Shown one piece after another: positions 1-8,941 of a stretch of 64,000 bases of DNA. The notes below the pieces were generated by a model. It was not told where the DNA came from and did not search any database. It saw nothing but the letters and a program-made list of their open reading frames with translations. The DNA is taken from assembly GCF_024385465.1 (NCBI RefSeq), contig NZ_JANFLS010000002.1:682001-746000 (forward strand), written 5' to 3'. This DNA is from Arthrobacter sp. zg-Y844 (GTDB lineage: Bacteria > Actinomycetota > Actinomycetes > Actinomycetales > Micrococcaceae). Numbering within the stretch: the first letter of the stretch is position 1; the number at the start of each line of letters is the position of its first letter. The translations under genes were made by a program, and so were the position numbers.

Positions 1-1
1 G

Positions 2-178
2 CGCCAGCGCCTGGCCTGGTCCCAACAGCGGCTCGCTGACGCGTTGGGCGTATCCCGCCAGACCGTCATCTCCATCGAACGCGGACGTTTTGACCCGTCG
101 CTGCCGCTGGCCTTTCGGATCGCCGGCGTCTTCAACTGCACCATCGAGGACCTTTTCTTTCCCGACGAGCCGCAATGA
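2..178 (+). CDS. HTH (Xre-family) transcriptional regulator, C-terminal part, 5' end outside window
   Basis: The 58 visible codons read as a small Cro/CI-type helix-turn-helix DNA-binding protein. The run QQRLADALGVSRQTV is helix 2, turn and recognition helix, and the ending NCTIEDLFFPDE is typical of the compact 65-75 residue regulators of this group, which bind operators as dimers. Only about the first ten residues are missing. Its TGA stop overlaps the ATG of the next reading frame as ATGA, so it was once translationally coupled to a membrane transporter, now broken. The family is clear; the regulated target is unknown. Confidence 0.8.
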   Translation, partial: RQRLAWSQQRLADALGVSRQTVISIERGRFDPSLPLAFRIAGVFNCTIEDLFFPDEPQ

Positions 179-375
179 GGGGCGGCGGTGCCAAAGAGGT
201 AGAGCCGACCCTGCGTCGCTATCCGGCATTCGTCCGGTTTTGGCTCGCGTCGACGGTTTCCGACTTCGGAACTTATACGACCACTTTGGCTTTGTCCGTA
301 CTGGTACTGGTAACCATGAACGGGACGGCGCTGTCGTCGTCGATAACGAGCCTTGATCCCGGCCAGCGTTTGTGA
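175..375 (+). pseudogene. Truncated MFS transporter, N-terminal fragment
   Basis: The frame starts in an ATGA overlap with the upstream regulator. Residues 14-52 (RYPAFVRFWLASTVSDFG, then a hydrophobic helix ending near VTMNGTA) match the first membrane helix of MFS_3-type exporters. After about residue 53 the similarity stops and the frame ends at codon 67, whereas the family has about 400 residues. No continuation of an MFS protein is visible downstream before the ABC genes. This looks like a decayed regulator-exporter pair. Bases 376-511 hold no gene I can support; the minus strand of 345-449 has a short hydrophobic open frame that may be another remnant. Confidence 0.6.
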
Positions 376-511
376 AGTTCCCATGTGGTGATGACGAGGC
401 ATGTCCAGTTCAGAATTGCCGCCAGAGGCAGGCAGGCAGAGGAAAACATTGGTCACCATGGTGGATGTACCAGCACACTAACTGTAAGGACGGCTAGAGA
501 ACGGGGAGGCT

Positions 512-1423
512 ATGAGCGCGGAGTTGGCCATCAGTGTTCAGGGCCTCGACAAATCTTTCGGGAAATTCCAGGCTCTGAACGGGCTGAACCTCCAAGTTCA
601 GCGTGGGCAGGTGCACAGTTTCCTAGGGCCAAACGGCGCCGGGAAGTCAACAACTATCCGTGTGCTCCTAGGGCTGTTGAAGGCCGACGCCGGAGCCCTG
701 CAGGTCCTGGGAAAGGATCCGTGGCGAGAGGCCGTGCCGCTGCATCGCCGGCTTGCCTATGTGCCGGGCGATGTCGCGTTGTGGCCGGGCATGACCGGCG
801 GCGAGGCCATCGACCTGCTGGGATCGCTCCGCGGCGGCCTGGACGAGGGGCGGCGGGCGGAACTGATCCAGCGGTTTGAGCTGGATCCCGCGAAGCGGGG
901 CCGTCAGTACTCCAAGGGTAACCGGCAAAAGGTAGCCATCGTCGCCGCCCTGGCCTCCGACGTCGAGCTCCTAATCCTTGACGAGCCAACCAGCGGTCTG
1001 GACCCGCTGATGGAGAACGTCTTCCAGGAAGTGATCGGCGAGGCAAAGCAACGCGGCACCACGGTGCTGCTCAGCAGCCATATCCTCGCCGAAGTCGAAA
1101 CCCTCGCGGACCGGGTGAGCATTATCCGGGACGGACGGATCGTGGAGGAAGGGACACTGGCCCAGCTTCGCGGGCATACCACCGCCGCCGTCCACGCCAC
1201 TCTGGAACGTGACCCACAGCCCGGCCAGCTGGCCGCATTCGAGGACGTGCACCTGGACGGCGGCAAACTCACGGCTGTGGTGGAGTCCGCACGGGTGGGT
1301 GAGGCAATGGCAGCACTCACCCCGTTCGGCATCACATCGCTGACCGTCGAACCGCCCTCGCTGGAGAGCCTCTTCCTGCGGCTGTACGAGGACGACGCCC
1401 CCTCCACACGGGCGCGCCCATGA
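512..1423 (+). CDS. ABC transporter ATP-binding protein (drug/antibiotic exporter type)
   Basis: This 303-residue protein is the nucleotide-binding half of an ABC-2 exporter. It shows the Walker A motif GPNGAGKST near residue 40, the signature YSKGNRQK in place of LSGGQ, the Walker B LLILDEPTSGLDP, and the switch region LLSSH. The last 80 residues are the extra C-terminal domain seen in DrrA-like ATPases. A strong Shine-Dalgarno GGGGAGG lies just before the ATG. The stop overlaps the start of the permease gene (ATGA), so the two form one exporter. The closest known class exports polyketide antibiotics; the substrate here is an inference. Confidence 0.9.
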   Translation: MSAELAISVQGLDKSFGKFQALNGLNLQVQRGQVHSFLGPNGAGKSTTIRVLLGLLKADAGALQVLGKDPWREAVPLHRRLAYVPGDVALWPGMTGGEAIDLLGSLRGGLDEGRRAELIQRFELDPAKRGRQYSKGNRQKVAIVAALASDVELLILDEPTSGLDPLMENVFQEVIGEAKQRGTTVLLSSHILAEVETLADRVSIIRDGRIVEEGTLAQLRGHTTAAVHATLERDPQPGQLAAFEDVHLDGGKLTAVVESARVGEAMAALTPFGITSLTVEPPSLESLFLRLYEDDAPSTRARP

Positions 1424-3009
1424 GCAACGCCCTGACGGGTACCGGACCGCTGCTGCGTGCTACTGTCCGGTTCGACGGACGTAGCTTTGTGCCGTGGATC
1501 CTGATCGCGACGGCACTCTCTGCGTCCTCCGTACTCGTCTACCCATGGGTCTTTCCCACCCAGCAGGACCGCCTCGGACTAGCGCTTGCCATTGGCTCCA
1601 ACCCGGCACTGGGCCTGATCTTCGGACCGGCCTACGATCTGAGCACCGACGACGGTTTCAATGCCTGGCGCAGCCTCGCCCTGGGCGGTTTCCTCGCCGC
1701 CCTCGGATCGATTTTCACCGTCACCCGGTCCAGCCGGGGCCAGGAGGACTCCGGACAGGCCGAGCTTCTGGCATCCGGTGTGCTGGGCCGGGGCAGCCGC
1801 CTGCTGGCGGGAGTCAGCCTGGCCCTGATCGGCTCGGCGGCTCTCGGAGCCGTCGCCGGGGTCGTCACTGCCTGGTGCGGCGGCGGCTGGAATGCCTCCC
1901 TGCTGCTGGGAGCAACGTTCGCTGCCACCGGTTGGATGTTTGCTGCGGTCGCCGCTGTGACCGCGCAGCTAGGATCCGATGCGCGGACGGCCAACTCGCT
2001 GGCCGTGGGCACCTTCGGCGCGTTGTTCCTGCTGCGCGGATTCCTGTATTCGGTGGAGGCACCGGACTGGATGTCCTGGACCAATCCGTTAAGTTGGATG
2101 ACCGAAACCCGGCCGGCCAGCGGCAACCACTGGTGGCCGCTGCTTCCCGCAGTGGCCCTCGCCCTGGTCCTGCTCGGTGTAGCCTTCCTGCTGCAGTCGC
2201 GGCGCGACTTCGGGCAGGGGGCCATCGTTCCCGATCCCGGCCCGGCCCGGGGCAGAGTTGGAACTCCATGGAGCCTGGCGGTCCGGCTGAACCGCGCCCC
2301 GATCCTGACATGGACCATTGCATTCATGATTATCGGGGTGGTCTTCGGATTTTTTGCCCGCTCCTTTAAGGACATCCTGAGCGGTGACAGTGCTGCCGCC
2401 TCGGTTCTCGCCTCCGGTGCCGCCACGCCGGAGGCTCTCGCGCCGGCCTTCCTGGTGACGATTCTGAGCCTTGCCGGAATCATTGCGGCCATTCCCGGCG
2501 TGCAGATCCTGCAGAAGGTGCGGACCGAGGAGCTCGCGGGCCGGCTGGAGCCCGTTCTGGCCGCCGCCGTTCCGCGCTCCCGTTACTTCACGGCAAACGT
2601 CATGCTCGCATTGGCCACACCAACCATCTACCTGCTCCTGGCAGGAGCCATCATCACGGTGCTGGCCTCCGGAGACCTGGGCATCGACGCCGGCAAGGTT
2701 CTCCTGCAGGCCGTGGTAACCGTTCCGGCCATGTGGACGGCCACCGCCGTTTCGGTGGCGGTCGTCGGTGCGCGACCGCAGGTGGTAATCGCGTCCTGGG
2801 CCGGTGTTTTTATTTCCTTCGTGCTCACGTTGCTGGGCCCGACGTTCAGGCTCTGGGACTGGGTACTGGCTATCAGCCCGTTCCGGCACGTTCCCAACGT
2901 TTCCGTCGACGACGAAGGATGGGCCGGGTTGGCGGGAATCTCCGCCGTCACCGCTGTGTTCCTACTGATCGGTTTCACTGGTTTTCGCCGTCGGGACCTC
3001 GATGGGTAG
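1420..3009 (+). CDS. ABC transporter permease, polyketide-antibiotic exporter type
   Basis: This 529-residue integral membrane protein has about twelve hydrophobic segments in two similar halves, which fits the TnrB2-like ABC-2 permeases that work with a single ATPase. Examples of helices are around residues 25-45, 85-105, 130-155, 165-210, 235-255 and, in the second half, 295-315 to 505-525. A hydrophilic linker at about 260-290 separates the halves. It overlaps the ATPase gene by four bases and is certainly co-translated with it. It should sit in the cytoplasmic membrane and export lipophilic compounds. Confidence 0.87.
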   Translation: MSNALTGTGPLLRATVRFDGRSFVPWILIATALSASSVLVYPWVFPTQQDRLGLALAIGSNPALGLIFGPAYDLSTDDGFNAWRSLALGGFLAALGSIFTVTRSSRGQEDSGQAELLASGVLGRGSRLLAGVSLALIGSAALGAVAGVVTAWCGGGWNASLLLGATFAATGWMFAAVAAVTAQLGSDARTANSLAVGTFGALFLLRGFLYSVEAPDWMSWTNPLSWMTETRPASGNHWWPLLPAVALALVLLGVAFLLQSRRDFGQGAIVPDPGPARGRVGTPWSLAVRLNRAPILTWTIAFMIIGVVFGFFARSFKDILSGDSAAASVLASGAATPEALAPAFLVTILSLAGIIAAIPGVQILQKVRTEELAGRLEPVLAAAVPRSRYFTANVMLALATPTIYLLLAGAIITVLASGDLGIDAGKVLLQAVVTVPAMWTATAVSVAVVGARPQVVIASWAGVFISFVLTLLGPTFRLWDWVLAISPFRHVPNVSVDDEGWAGLAGISAVTAVFLLIGFTGFRRRDLDG

Positions 3010-4041
<1,032 letters not shown>

Positions 4042-4059
4042 TCAGCCAAGGGAACACCG

Positions 4060-4090
4060 AGGCGCGGGACCCGCAATGGGCCCCGCGCCT
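4060..4090 (+). terminator. Hairpin after the aldo/keto reductase gene
   Basis: A nine-base arm AGGCGCGGG pairs perfectly with CCCGCGCCT across a 13-base loop. It lies between the end of the aldo/keto reductase and the convergent SMR gene. The T-run is weak (TTCGTCT), so it may be a terminator for either direction or a Rho-assisted stop. Confidence 0.5.
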
Positions 4091-4118
4091 TCGTCTGGGA
4101 CAACTGATCCTGCTGTCG

Positions 4119-4436
4119 TCAGTGCACACCGCCCAGTTCGATGAGCAGCACACCGCCGGCAATAAGGACTATTCCCAGGCCCATCAGCCAGGTGAAGGGT
4201 TCCTTGAATAAGACCCTGCCGATAACCGCAGTCAGTGCAACGCCGGCCGCCGCCCAGATCCCGTAGGCGATGCCCAGCGGCAGCCCGTGGGCGAGGGTGA
4301 GGGTGAGCATGCCGAACGCCACCAGATAGCCGACGGCGACTCCGGCGTACCAGCGCTTGTCGTCGACGGCGAGACGGAGGCAGACGGTGCCGGCCACCTC
4401 GAAGACGATCGCGCCGATCAGGAACAGGTAGGCCAT
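4119..4436 (-). CDS. Small multidrug resistance (SMR) efflux protein, subunit 2
   Basis: This 105-residue protein has four transmembrane helices and the essential SMR glutamate (Glu13 in IVFEVAGT). The helix 4 region WLMGLGIVLIAGGVLLIEL is typical. It couples proton entry to export of cationic compounds such as quaternary amines or guanidinium. Its ATG shares one base with the TAA stop of the upstream SMR gene (TAATG), so the two are translated together. Such pairs (YkkCD, EbrAB) usually act as asymmetric heterodimers. Confidence 0.9.
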   Translation of the reverse strand: MAYLFLIGAIVFEVAGTVCLRLAVDDKRWYAGVAVGYLVAFGMLTLTLAHGLPLGIAYGIWAAAGVALTAVIGRVLFKEPFTWLMGLGIVLIAGGVLLIELGGVH

Positions 4437-4792
4437 TACGCGGTTTCGGCTTTCTCATGTGCCGCTTGTGACCCGAGTTCGACGCAGAGCACCCCGGCGA
4501 TGACAACAGCAATGCCGATGCCCATCAGCAGGGTGAGCGGTTCGCCGAAGAAGACCAGGGAGCCGATGGCGGTCAAGGCGACGCCGCTCGCACCCCAGAC
4601 GCCGTACGCGACGCCCAAGGCCATGCCGGTGCGCAGGACGCCGGCGAGCAGGATGAATGAGCCTAGATAGCCGGCCGCGACCACGGCATAGAGACCGGCA
4701 TGCTCCAGCGCACCTTTGAGCGAGAGCGACGCCGTCACTTCAGCCAGGATGGCGGCGGACAGGAGCAGCCACCCTTTTGCGGCGTTGTTCAT
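4436..4792 (-). CDS. Small multidrug resistance (SMR) efflux protein, subunit 1
   Basis: The 118-residue protein has four predicted helices, with the conserved glutamate at residue 18 in AAILAEVTASLSLKGA. The C-terminal tail (GSQAAHEKAETA) is longer and more hydrophilic than in its partner, a common asymmetry in heterodimeric SMR pairs. A Shine-Dalgarno (AAGGA) precedes the ATG. It is first in a two-gene operon with the 105-residue SMR protein. The substrate is not identifiable from sequence. Confidence 0.9.
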   Translation of the reverse strand: MNNAAKGWLLLSAAILAEVTASLSLKGALEHAGLYAVVAAGYLGSFILLAGVLRTGMALGVAYGVWGASGVALTAIGSLVFFGEPLTLLMGIGIAVVIAGVLCVELGSQAAHEKAETA

Positions 4793-4848
4793 CGGCCGGT
4801 TCCTTCCGGGACGTAGTAGCGGGTGGACTGCCGCATCGTATCCCGGAA

Positions 4849-6402
4849 CTAGTTCCCCCGTTCTCCGGAGCGGCCGTGTTCCAGTCCGGTAGGAATACCG
4901 AGGAATGCAGGTTCCGGCGTCCCACAGCAGGACTCAGCAGCGGGCACAGCAGCTGCAGGTTCCGGCGTCCCACAGCAGGACTCAGCAGCGGGCACAGCAG
5001 CTGCAGGTTCCGGCGTCCCACAGCAGGACTCAGCAGCGGGCGTAGTAGCTGCCGGCTCCGGCACACCGCAGCAGGACTCGGCGGCAGGCGCAGCGGCGGC
5101 ATCCGTATCGCAGCTGGCCACGGTATCGCAGCTGCCGCCCAGGTCCGTGGAGCAGACCCCGGTTTCGGGCAGGACGAGTTCGACGTCGTCGGCCGCCTTC
5201 TGGTCCCCGGCAAGGGCCGCGGCGATGGAACGGACCTGCTCATAGCCGGTGGCCATCAGGAACGTCGGGGCCCGGCCGTAGGACTTCATTCCGGTGATGT
5301 AGAAGTCCTTCTCGGGGTGGGACAACAGCCGGGCGCCGTGCGGCGTCACGGTGCCGCAGCTGTGGAATTCCGGGTCGATGAGCGGCCCGAGCGCCCGCGG
5401 TGCTTCCACGGCGGGATCCAGATCCAGCCGGATTTCACGGAGCATGTCCAGGTTCGGCCGGAAGCCGGTGGCCGGAACCAGCAGGTCGACGTCCAACTGC
5501 GTCTCCCCGCATGGAGTGGTCCCGATGACGGCGAGGCTGCCGGAGCTCTTGAAGCCGGTAATGGTGAACGAGGTGTGCAGTTCGATGCGGCCTTCCTCAA
5601 CCAGGGTCCGCAGCCGACTGCCCAACGCGCCGCGGGCCGGCAGTCCGTCCAGGTCGCCGCCGCCGTACACGCTGGCCGCCGAGGACCGGCGGATGGCCCA
5701 GCTGATCCGGGTGTCCGGTTCCTGCTCGGCCAGCTCCCCCAGCGCCAGCAGCGTGTTGGCCGCCGAATGGCCTGCGCCGACCACCAGGATGTGCTTGCCG
5801 GCGAACCGATCGCGGTCCCGGCCGGTGACATCCGGCAGCGGCGCCGTGATGAAGCCCTCTGCATAGGCGGCGGACTCCCCCGGTGCTGCGAGTCCGGCCG
5901 AGCCCAGCGGGTTCGGGGAGTGCCAGGTGCCGGAAGCGTCGATGACGGCGCGGACCCGGTGGTCGGCGGTTGTGCCGTCGGCGTTCCGGACACGGACCAG
6001 GAACGGAGTGGTATCGCGCCCGCCGGTGCGGGTTTTGTCCAGGCCTTCCCGGCTGACGGCAACAACTTCGCTGTTGGTGTGCAGCACGTTCCGGATGGCG
6101 GGCACGGCAGCCAGCGGCTGCAGGTACTGCTCGAGGAGTTCCGCGCCGGTCGGCAGGGTTTCGGCGTCCGGTTCCTGCCAGCCGGTGTCGGCGAGCAGGC
6201 GGCGGGCGGCGGCGTCGACGTCGTACTGCCACGGCGAGAACAGCCGAATGTGCCCCCAGGCGCGCACGGCCGAGGCAGGCGCGTCGCCGGCTTCGAAGAT
6301 GACCGGAGTCAGTCCGCGTTCGAGCAGGTGCGCGGCGGCCGCCAGGCCCACGGGGCCGGACCCGATGACGGCGACGGGAAGCTGGGACAGTTCAGTGTTC
6401 AT
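4849..6402 (-). CDS. FAD/NAD(P)-dependent oxidoreductase of the arsenic locus, with Cys-Cys repeat tail
   Basis: The 517-residue protein has an N-terminal FAD-binding Rossmann motif (VIGSGPVGLAAAAHL), a second dinucleotide fold near residue 205 (ILVVGAGHSAANTLLAL) and the motif PATGFRPN. This matches flavin-dependent monooxygenases or thioredoxin-reductase-like proteins of arsenic operons (ArsO-like). Residues after about 420 are unusual: a Cys-containing linker (CSTDLGGSCDTVASC), then four 16-residue repeats each carrying ESCCG, separated by Pro/Ala. The tail could bind As(III) or another soft metal. The gene follows arsC with a 33-base gap and is the last of a minus-strand acr3-arsC-flavoprotein operon. 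The exact reaction is not certain. Confidence 0.8.
   Translation of the reverse strand: MNTELSQLPVAVIGSGPVGLAAAAHLLERGLTPVIFEAGDAPASAVRAWGHIRLFSPWQYDVDAAARRLLADTGWQEPDAETLPTGAELLEQYLQPLAAVPAIRNVLHTNSEVVAVSREGLDKTRTGGRDTTPFLVRVRNADGTTADHRVRAVIDASGTWHSPNPLGSAGLAAPGESAAYAEGFITAPLPDVTGRDRDRFAGKHILVVGAGHSAANTLLALGELAEQEPDTRISWAIRRSSAASVYGGGDLDGLPARGALGSRLRTLVEEGRIELHTSFTITGFKSSGSLAVIGTTPCGETQLDVDLLVPATGFRPNLDMLREIRLDLDPAVEAPRALGPLIDPEFHSCGTVTPHGARLLSHPEKDFYITGMKSYGRAPTFLMATGYEQVRSIAAALAGDQKAADDVELVLPETGVCSTDLGGSCDTVASCDTDAAAAPAAESCCGVPEPAATTPAAESCCGTPEPAAAVPAAESCCGTPEPAAAVPAAESCCGTPEPAFLGIPTGLEHGRSGERGN
4911..5102 (-). repeat. Four tandem 48-base repeats encoding Cys-Cys units
   Basis: Four in-frame copies start at 4911, 4959, 5007 and 5055, a fixed period of 48 bases (16 residues: AESCCGTPEPAAAVPA). 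The copies starting at 4911 and 4959 are almost identical in DNA, which points to recent slippage or unequal exchange. The fourth has diverged. They encode the C-terminal tail of the ars-locus flavoprotein. Confidence 0.95.
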
Positions 6403-6435
6403 TGGTGCTTTTCCTCAAGGAGTACGAAGGTTTTG

Positions 6436-6852
6436 CTAAGCCGGCAGGAGGTCGGCGATGAGTGCGGTGATCCGGGTCTTGATGTCGTCGCGGATGGGTC
6501 GGACCGCGTCCACTCCCTGGCCTGCGGGGTCGTCGAGTTTCCAGTCCTCGTAGCGCTTGCCGGGGAAGATCGGGCAGGCGTCGCCGCAGCCCATGGTGAT
6601 CACGACGTCGGACTCCTTCACTGCCTCGGTGGTCAGCACCTTGGGCAGCTCGGCGGACATGTCGATGCCCTCTTCGGCCATGGCTTCGACGGCGGCAGGG
6701 TTGACCGAGTCGGCGGGCGCGGATCCGGCGGACCGGACTTCGATCCGCCCCTCGCCGAGGTGTCGCAGGTACGCGGCGGCCATCTGCGACCGTCCGGCGT
6801 TGTGCACGCAGACGAACAGGACGGAGGGCTTGGCTGCGGTTTCGGTGCTCAT
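6436..6852 (-). CDS. arsC: Arsenate reductase, low-molecular-weight phosphatase type
   Basis: The start MSTETAAKPS is chosen because its ATG overlaps the acr3 stop as ATGA; a longer frame upstream would run deep into acr3. The 138-residue product has the P-loop CVHNAGRSQMAAA (CX5R with the nucleophilic Cys) and the redox region MGCGDACPIFPGKRYEDWKL, with further cysteines and the acid Asp in LDDP. It reduces arsenate to arsenite in the cytoplasm, in actinobacteria with mycothiol/mycoredoxin or thioredoxin as partner. The product is exported by the adjacent Acr3. Confidence 0.92.
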   Translation of the reverse strand: MSTETAAKPSVLFVCVHNAGRSQMAAAYLRHLGEGRIEVRSAGSAPADSVNPAAVEAMAEEGIDMSAELPKVLTTEAVKESDVVITMGCGDACPIFPGKRYEDWKLDDPAGQGVDAVRPIRDDIKTRITALIADLLPA

Positions 6853-7967
6853 CGGTTCGTCTTTTCTGTGGAGGCGTTTGTAGAGGCGGCAGGGGTGGCG
6901 GCGGGCCAGTATTTCTTCTGTGCCCAAAGGGCGACGTAGACCAGGGCGACCAGGACGGGGACTTCGATCAGGGGGCCGACGACGCCGGCCAGCGCCTGCC
7001 CGGAGGTCACGCCGTAGGTGCCGATCGCCACGGCGATGGCGAGTTCGAAGTTGTTTCCCGCAGCGGTGAAGGCGAGCGTGGTGGTGCGGGCGTAGCCCAG
7101 GTCCAGGAGTTTGCCCAGCAGCATGCCGGCACCGAAGACCACGAGGAAGTAGACCAGCAGCGGCAGGGCAATGCGGGCGACGTCGAGCGGGTTCGAGGTG
7201 ATTTCATCCCCCTGCAGGGCGAACAGCAGCACGATGGTGAACAGCAGGCCGTAGAGCGCCCACGGGCCAAGCTTCGGCAGGAAGGTGCCCTCGTACCAGT
7301 CGCGGCCCTTCGCCTTTTCACCGAGGGTGCGGGTGAGGAAGCCGGCCAGCAGCGGGATGCCCAGGAAAACCAGCACGCTGGCGGTGATGGCCCAGAAGGA
7401 GAAGCCGGCGCTGGTGGTTTCCAGGCCGAGCCAGCCGGGTAGGACCTGCAGGTAGAACCAACCCAAGGCGCCGAAGGCGAGGACCTGGAAGACGGAGTTG
7501 ATGGCGACCAGCACGGCGGCGGCTTCGCGGTCACCGCAGGCCAGGTCGTTCCAGATCATCACCATGGCGATGCAGCGGGCCAGGCCGACAATGATCAGCC
7601 CGGTGCGGTATTCGGGCAGGTCCGGCAGGAAGATCCAGGCCAGGGCGAACATAAACGCCGGTGCGGCCACCCAGTTCAGTACCAGAGAGGTGATCATCAG
7701 TTTCCGGTCGGCAATCACCCGCGAGGTTTCGTCGTAGCGGACCTTGGCCAGCACCGGATACATCATCACCAGCAGGCCGACGGCGATGGGCAGCGACACA
7801 TTGGACACCTTCACCGAGTCCAGCGCGGGACCGATGCCCGGAACGAACCGGCCCAGCAGCAGCCCGACGGCCATTGCGGCGAGGATCCACACCGGCAGGA
7901 ACCGGTCAAGCGTCGAAAGCCGGCCGGTGACCTGACCGGTCTGGGGTGGTGCGGTGGACGTGCTCAC
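6849..7967 (-). CDS. acr3: Arsenite efflux permease, ACR3 family
   Basis: I place the start at the GTG at 7967, because GAGGAG sits at the right distance upstream; this gives 372 residues. About ten transmembrane helices are visible. The ACR3 hallmarks are present: the conserved cysteine in GLARCIAMVMIWNDLACGD and the segment FTAAGNNFELAIAVAIG. The protein expels arsenite from the cytoplasm using the proton gradient. It is the first gene of the minus-strand ars operon and is divergent from arsR, with TATCGATA palindromes between them. Confidence 0.95.
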   Translation of the reverse strand: MSTSTAPPQTGQVTGRLSTLDRFLPVWILAAMAVGLLLGRFVPGIGPALDSVKVSNVSLPIAVGLLVMMYPVLAKVRYDETSRVIADRKLMITSLVLNWVAAPAFMFALAWIFLPDLPEYRTGLIIVGLARCIAMVMIWNDLACGDREAAAVLVAINSVFQVLAFGALGWFYLQVLPGWLGLETTSAGFSFWAITASVLVFLGIPLLAGFLTRTLGEKAKGRDWYEGTFLPKLGPWALYGLLFTIVLLFALQGDEITSNPLDVARIALPLLVYFLVVFGAGMLLGKLLDLGYARTTTLAFTAAGNNFELAIAVAIGTYGVTSGQALAGVVGPLIEVPVLVALVYVALWAQKKYWPAATPAASTNASTEKTNR

Positions 7968-8025
7968 AAAGCTCCTCGGCGGGACATCGGTACGGGACAT
8001 CGACAGGGCGAACTGCATTGAAGAA

Positions 8026-8088
8026 TATCGATATCCTTCGATGTCGAGTATCCCGGGATATATCGATACCTGTCAATCTGTGCATAAT
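8026..8088 (+). promoter_or_regulatory. acr3/arsR intergenic control region with two TATCGATA palindromes
   Basis: The perfect palindrome TATCGATA occurs at 8026-8033 and again at 8061-8068. CATAAT at 8083-8088 fits a -10 box whose start point would be the GTG of arsR at 8095. The second palindrome would then lie over the -35 region. This is the expected layout for ArsR autorepression and for control of divergent acr3. That these are the ArsR operators is an inference. Confidence 0.6.
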
Positions 8089-8094
8089 GGGCAG

Positions 8095-8445
8095 GTGACC
8101 TCTGCACTGACAGTTCCCGCTCCCGCCGTCGAGGCCTGCTGCACCCCGCTGACTTCTGAAGCGCTGAGCATCGAAGACGCCCAGCGCTTCGCCCAGCTGC
8201 TCAAGGCCGTGGCCGAGCCGACCCGACTGCGCCTGGTCTCACTGATCGCCGCCCAGGAGAACAAAGAAGCCTGCGTGTGCGACCTCACCGAGCCGATCGG
8301 CCTCGGGCAGCCAACGGTGTCCCACCATCTGAAGATCCTGGTCGACGCCGGCATCCTGCACCGCGAGAAGCGCGGCGTCTGGGCTTACTACTCCATCGTG
8401 CCGGGTGCGCTCGAACGCGCTGCTGCTGTTTTGTCGCCCCGGTGA
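8095..8445 (+). CDS. arsR: Arsenic-responsive ArsR-family repressor
   Basis: The start is set at GTG 8095: a -10-like CATAAT lies seven bases upstream with no Shine-Dalgarno, so the mRNA is probably leaderless. The 116-residue winged-helix protein carries the As(III) site ACVCDLTE in helix 3, the recognition helix QPTVSHHLKIL and the wing REKRGVWAYYS. An additional Cys pair (VEACCTP) lies near the N terminus and may contribute a third thiolate. Metal binding releases it from DNA and turns on the divergent acr3-arsC-flavoprotein operon. Confidence 0.93.
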   Translation: MTSALTVPAPAVEACCTPLTSEALSIEDAQRFAQLLKAVAEPTRLRLVSLIAAQENKEACVCDLTEPIGLGQPTVSHHLKILVDAGILHREKRGVWAYYSIVPGALERAAAVLSPR

Positions 8446-8468
8446 GCCTGCAGCGCCTGGTGGTTTTG

Positions 8469-8497
8469 TAGATCGCTCGGTCTTCGGTGTCGATCTA
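8469..8497. other. Inverted repeat between arsR and the RidA-like gene
   Basis: TAGATCG at 8469-8475 pairs with CGATCTA at 8491-8497 around a 15-base spacer. There is no T-run, so an operator or a weak hairpin is more likely than a classical terminator. It lies just upstream of the probable promoter of the next gene. Confidence 0.4.
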
Positions 8498-8518
8498 GCG
8501 CCCGCTTAGACTGCATCC

Positions 8519-8941
8519 ATGTCAGCTTCCGCAGAGTCCTCCTTGGTAACCCTCATCCGCTCCACCCAGCTGTCCGACGCCGCGGAGTATGCCTACGCCG
8601 CCACGGCACCCGCGGACGCCAGGCTCATCTTCCTAGCGGGCTCCTGCCCGCTGGAGGTAGACGGTTCGACGGCGGCCATCGGCGACTATGCCGGCCAGGC
8701 GGCCAAGTGCATGGCCAACCTGGAGCTTGCGCTGAAGGCCGCCGGGGCGACACTCAAGGACGTCCTCAGCACGCGGGTGTTGGTTGCGTCCAGTGCCCAA
8801 GCGGACCTGGTCACCGCCTGGGAAGTAGTCCGGGATGCCCTCGGCAGCCACGACGCCCCCAGTACTTTGCTGGGCGTCACAGTGCTGGGTTACGACCACC
8901 AACTCGTCGAAATTGAAGCCGTAGCCGCTGTCCGCGACTAG
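8519..8941 (+). CDS. RidA/YjgF-family protein
   Basis: The 140-residue protein is full-length for the Rid superfamily. Recognisable parts are FLAGSCPLEVDG near the start, the helix QAAKCMANLELALKAAGATLKDVLSTRVLV and the end HQLVEIEAVAAV. RidA itself hydrolyses reactive enamine/imine intermediates, but the catalytic Arg of the RidA archetype is not in its usual context, so this is probably another Rid subfamily. A TAGACT box lies about eight bases before the ATG and no Shine-Dalgarno is seen, which suggests a leaderless message. The 3' end overlaps the convergent MFS gene by four bases. Confidence 0.8.
   Translation: MSASAESSLVTLIRSTQLSDAAEYAYAATAPADARLIFLAGSCPLEVDGSTAAIGDYAGQAAKCMANLELALKAAGATLKDVLSTRVLVASSAQADLVTAWEVVRDALGSHDAPSTLLGVTVLGYDHQLVEIEAVAAVRD

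Noticed and set aside
4911-5102. CRISPR or mobile repeat in the ars locus
   Set aside because: The 48-base repeats are in frame and encode a coherent Cys-Cys protein repeat.
4777-6939. A plus-strand open frame of 720 codons through the ars flavoprotein and arsC
   Set aside because: It mirrors the minus-strand genes, which have clear FAD and phosphatase motifs; its translation is Gly/Arg/Val-rich with no domain.
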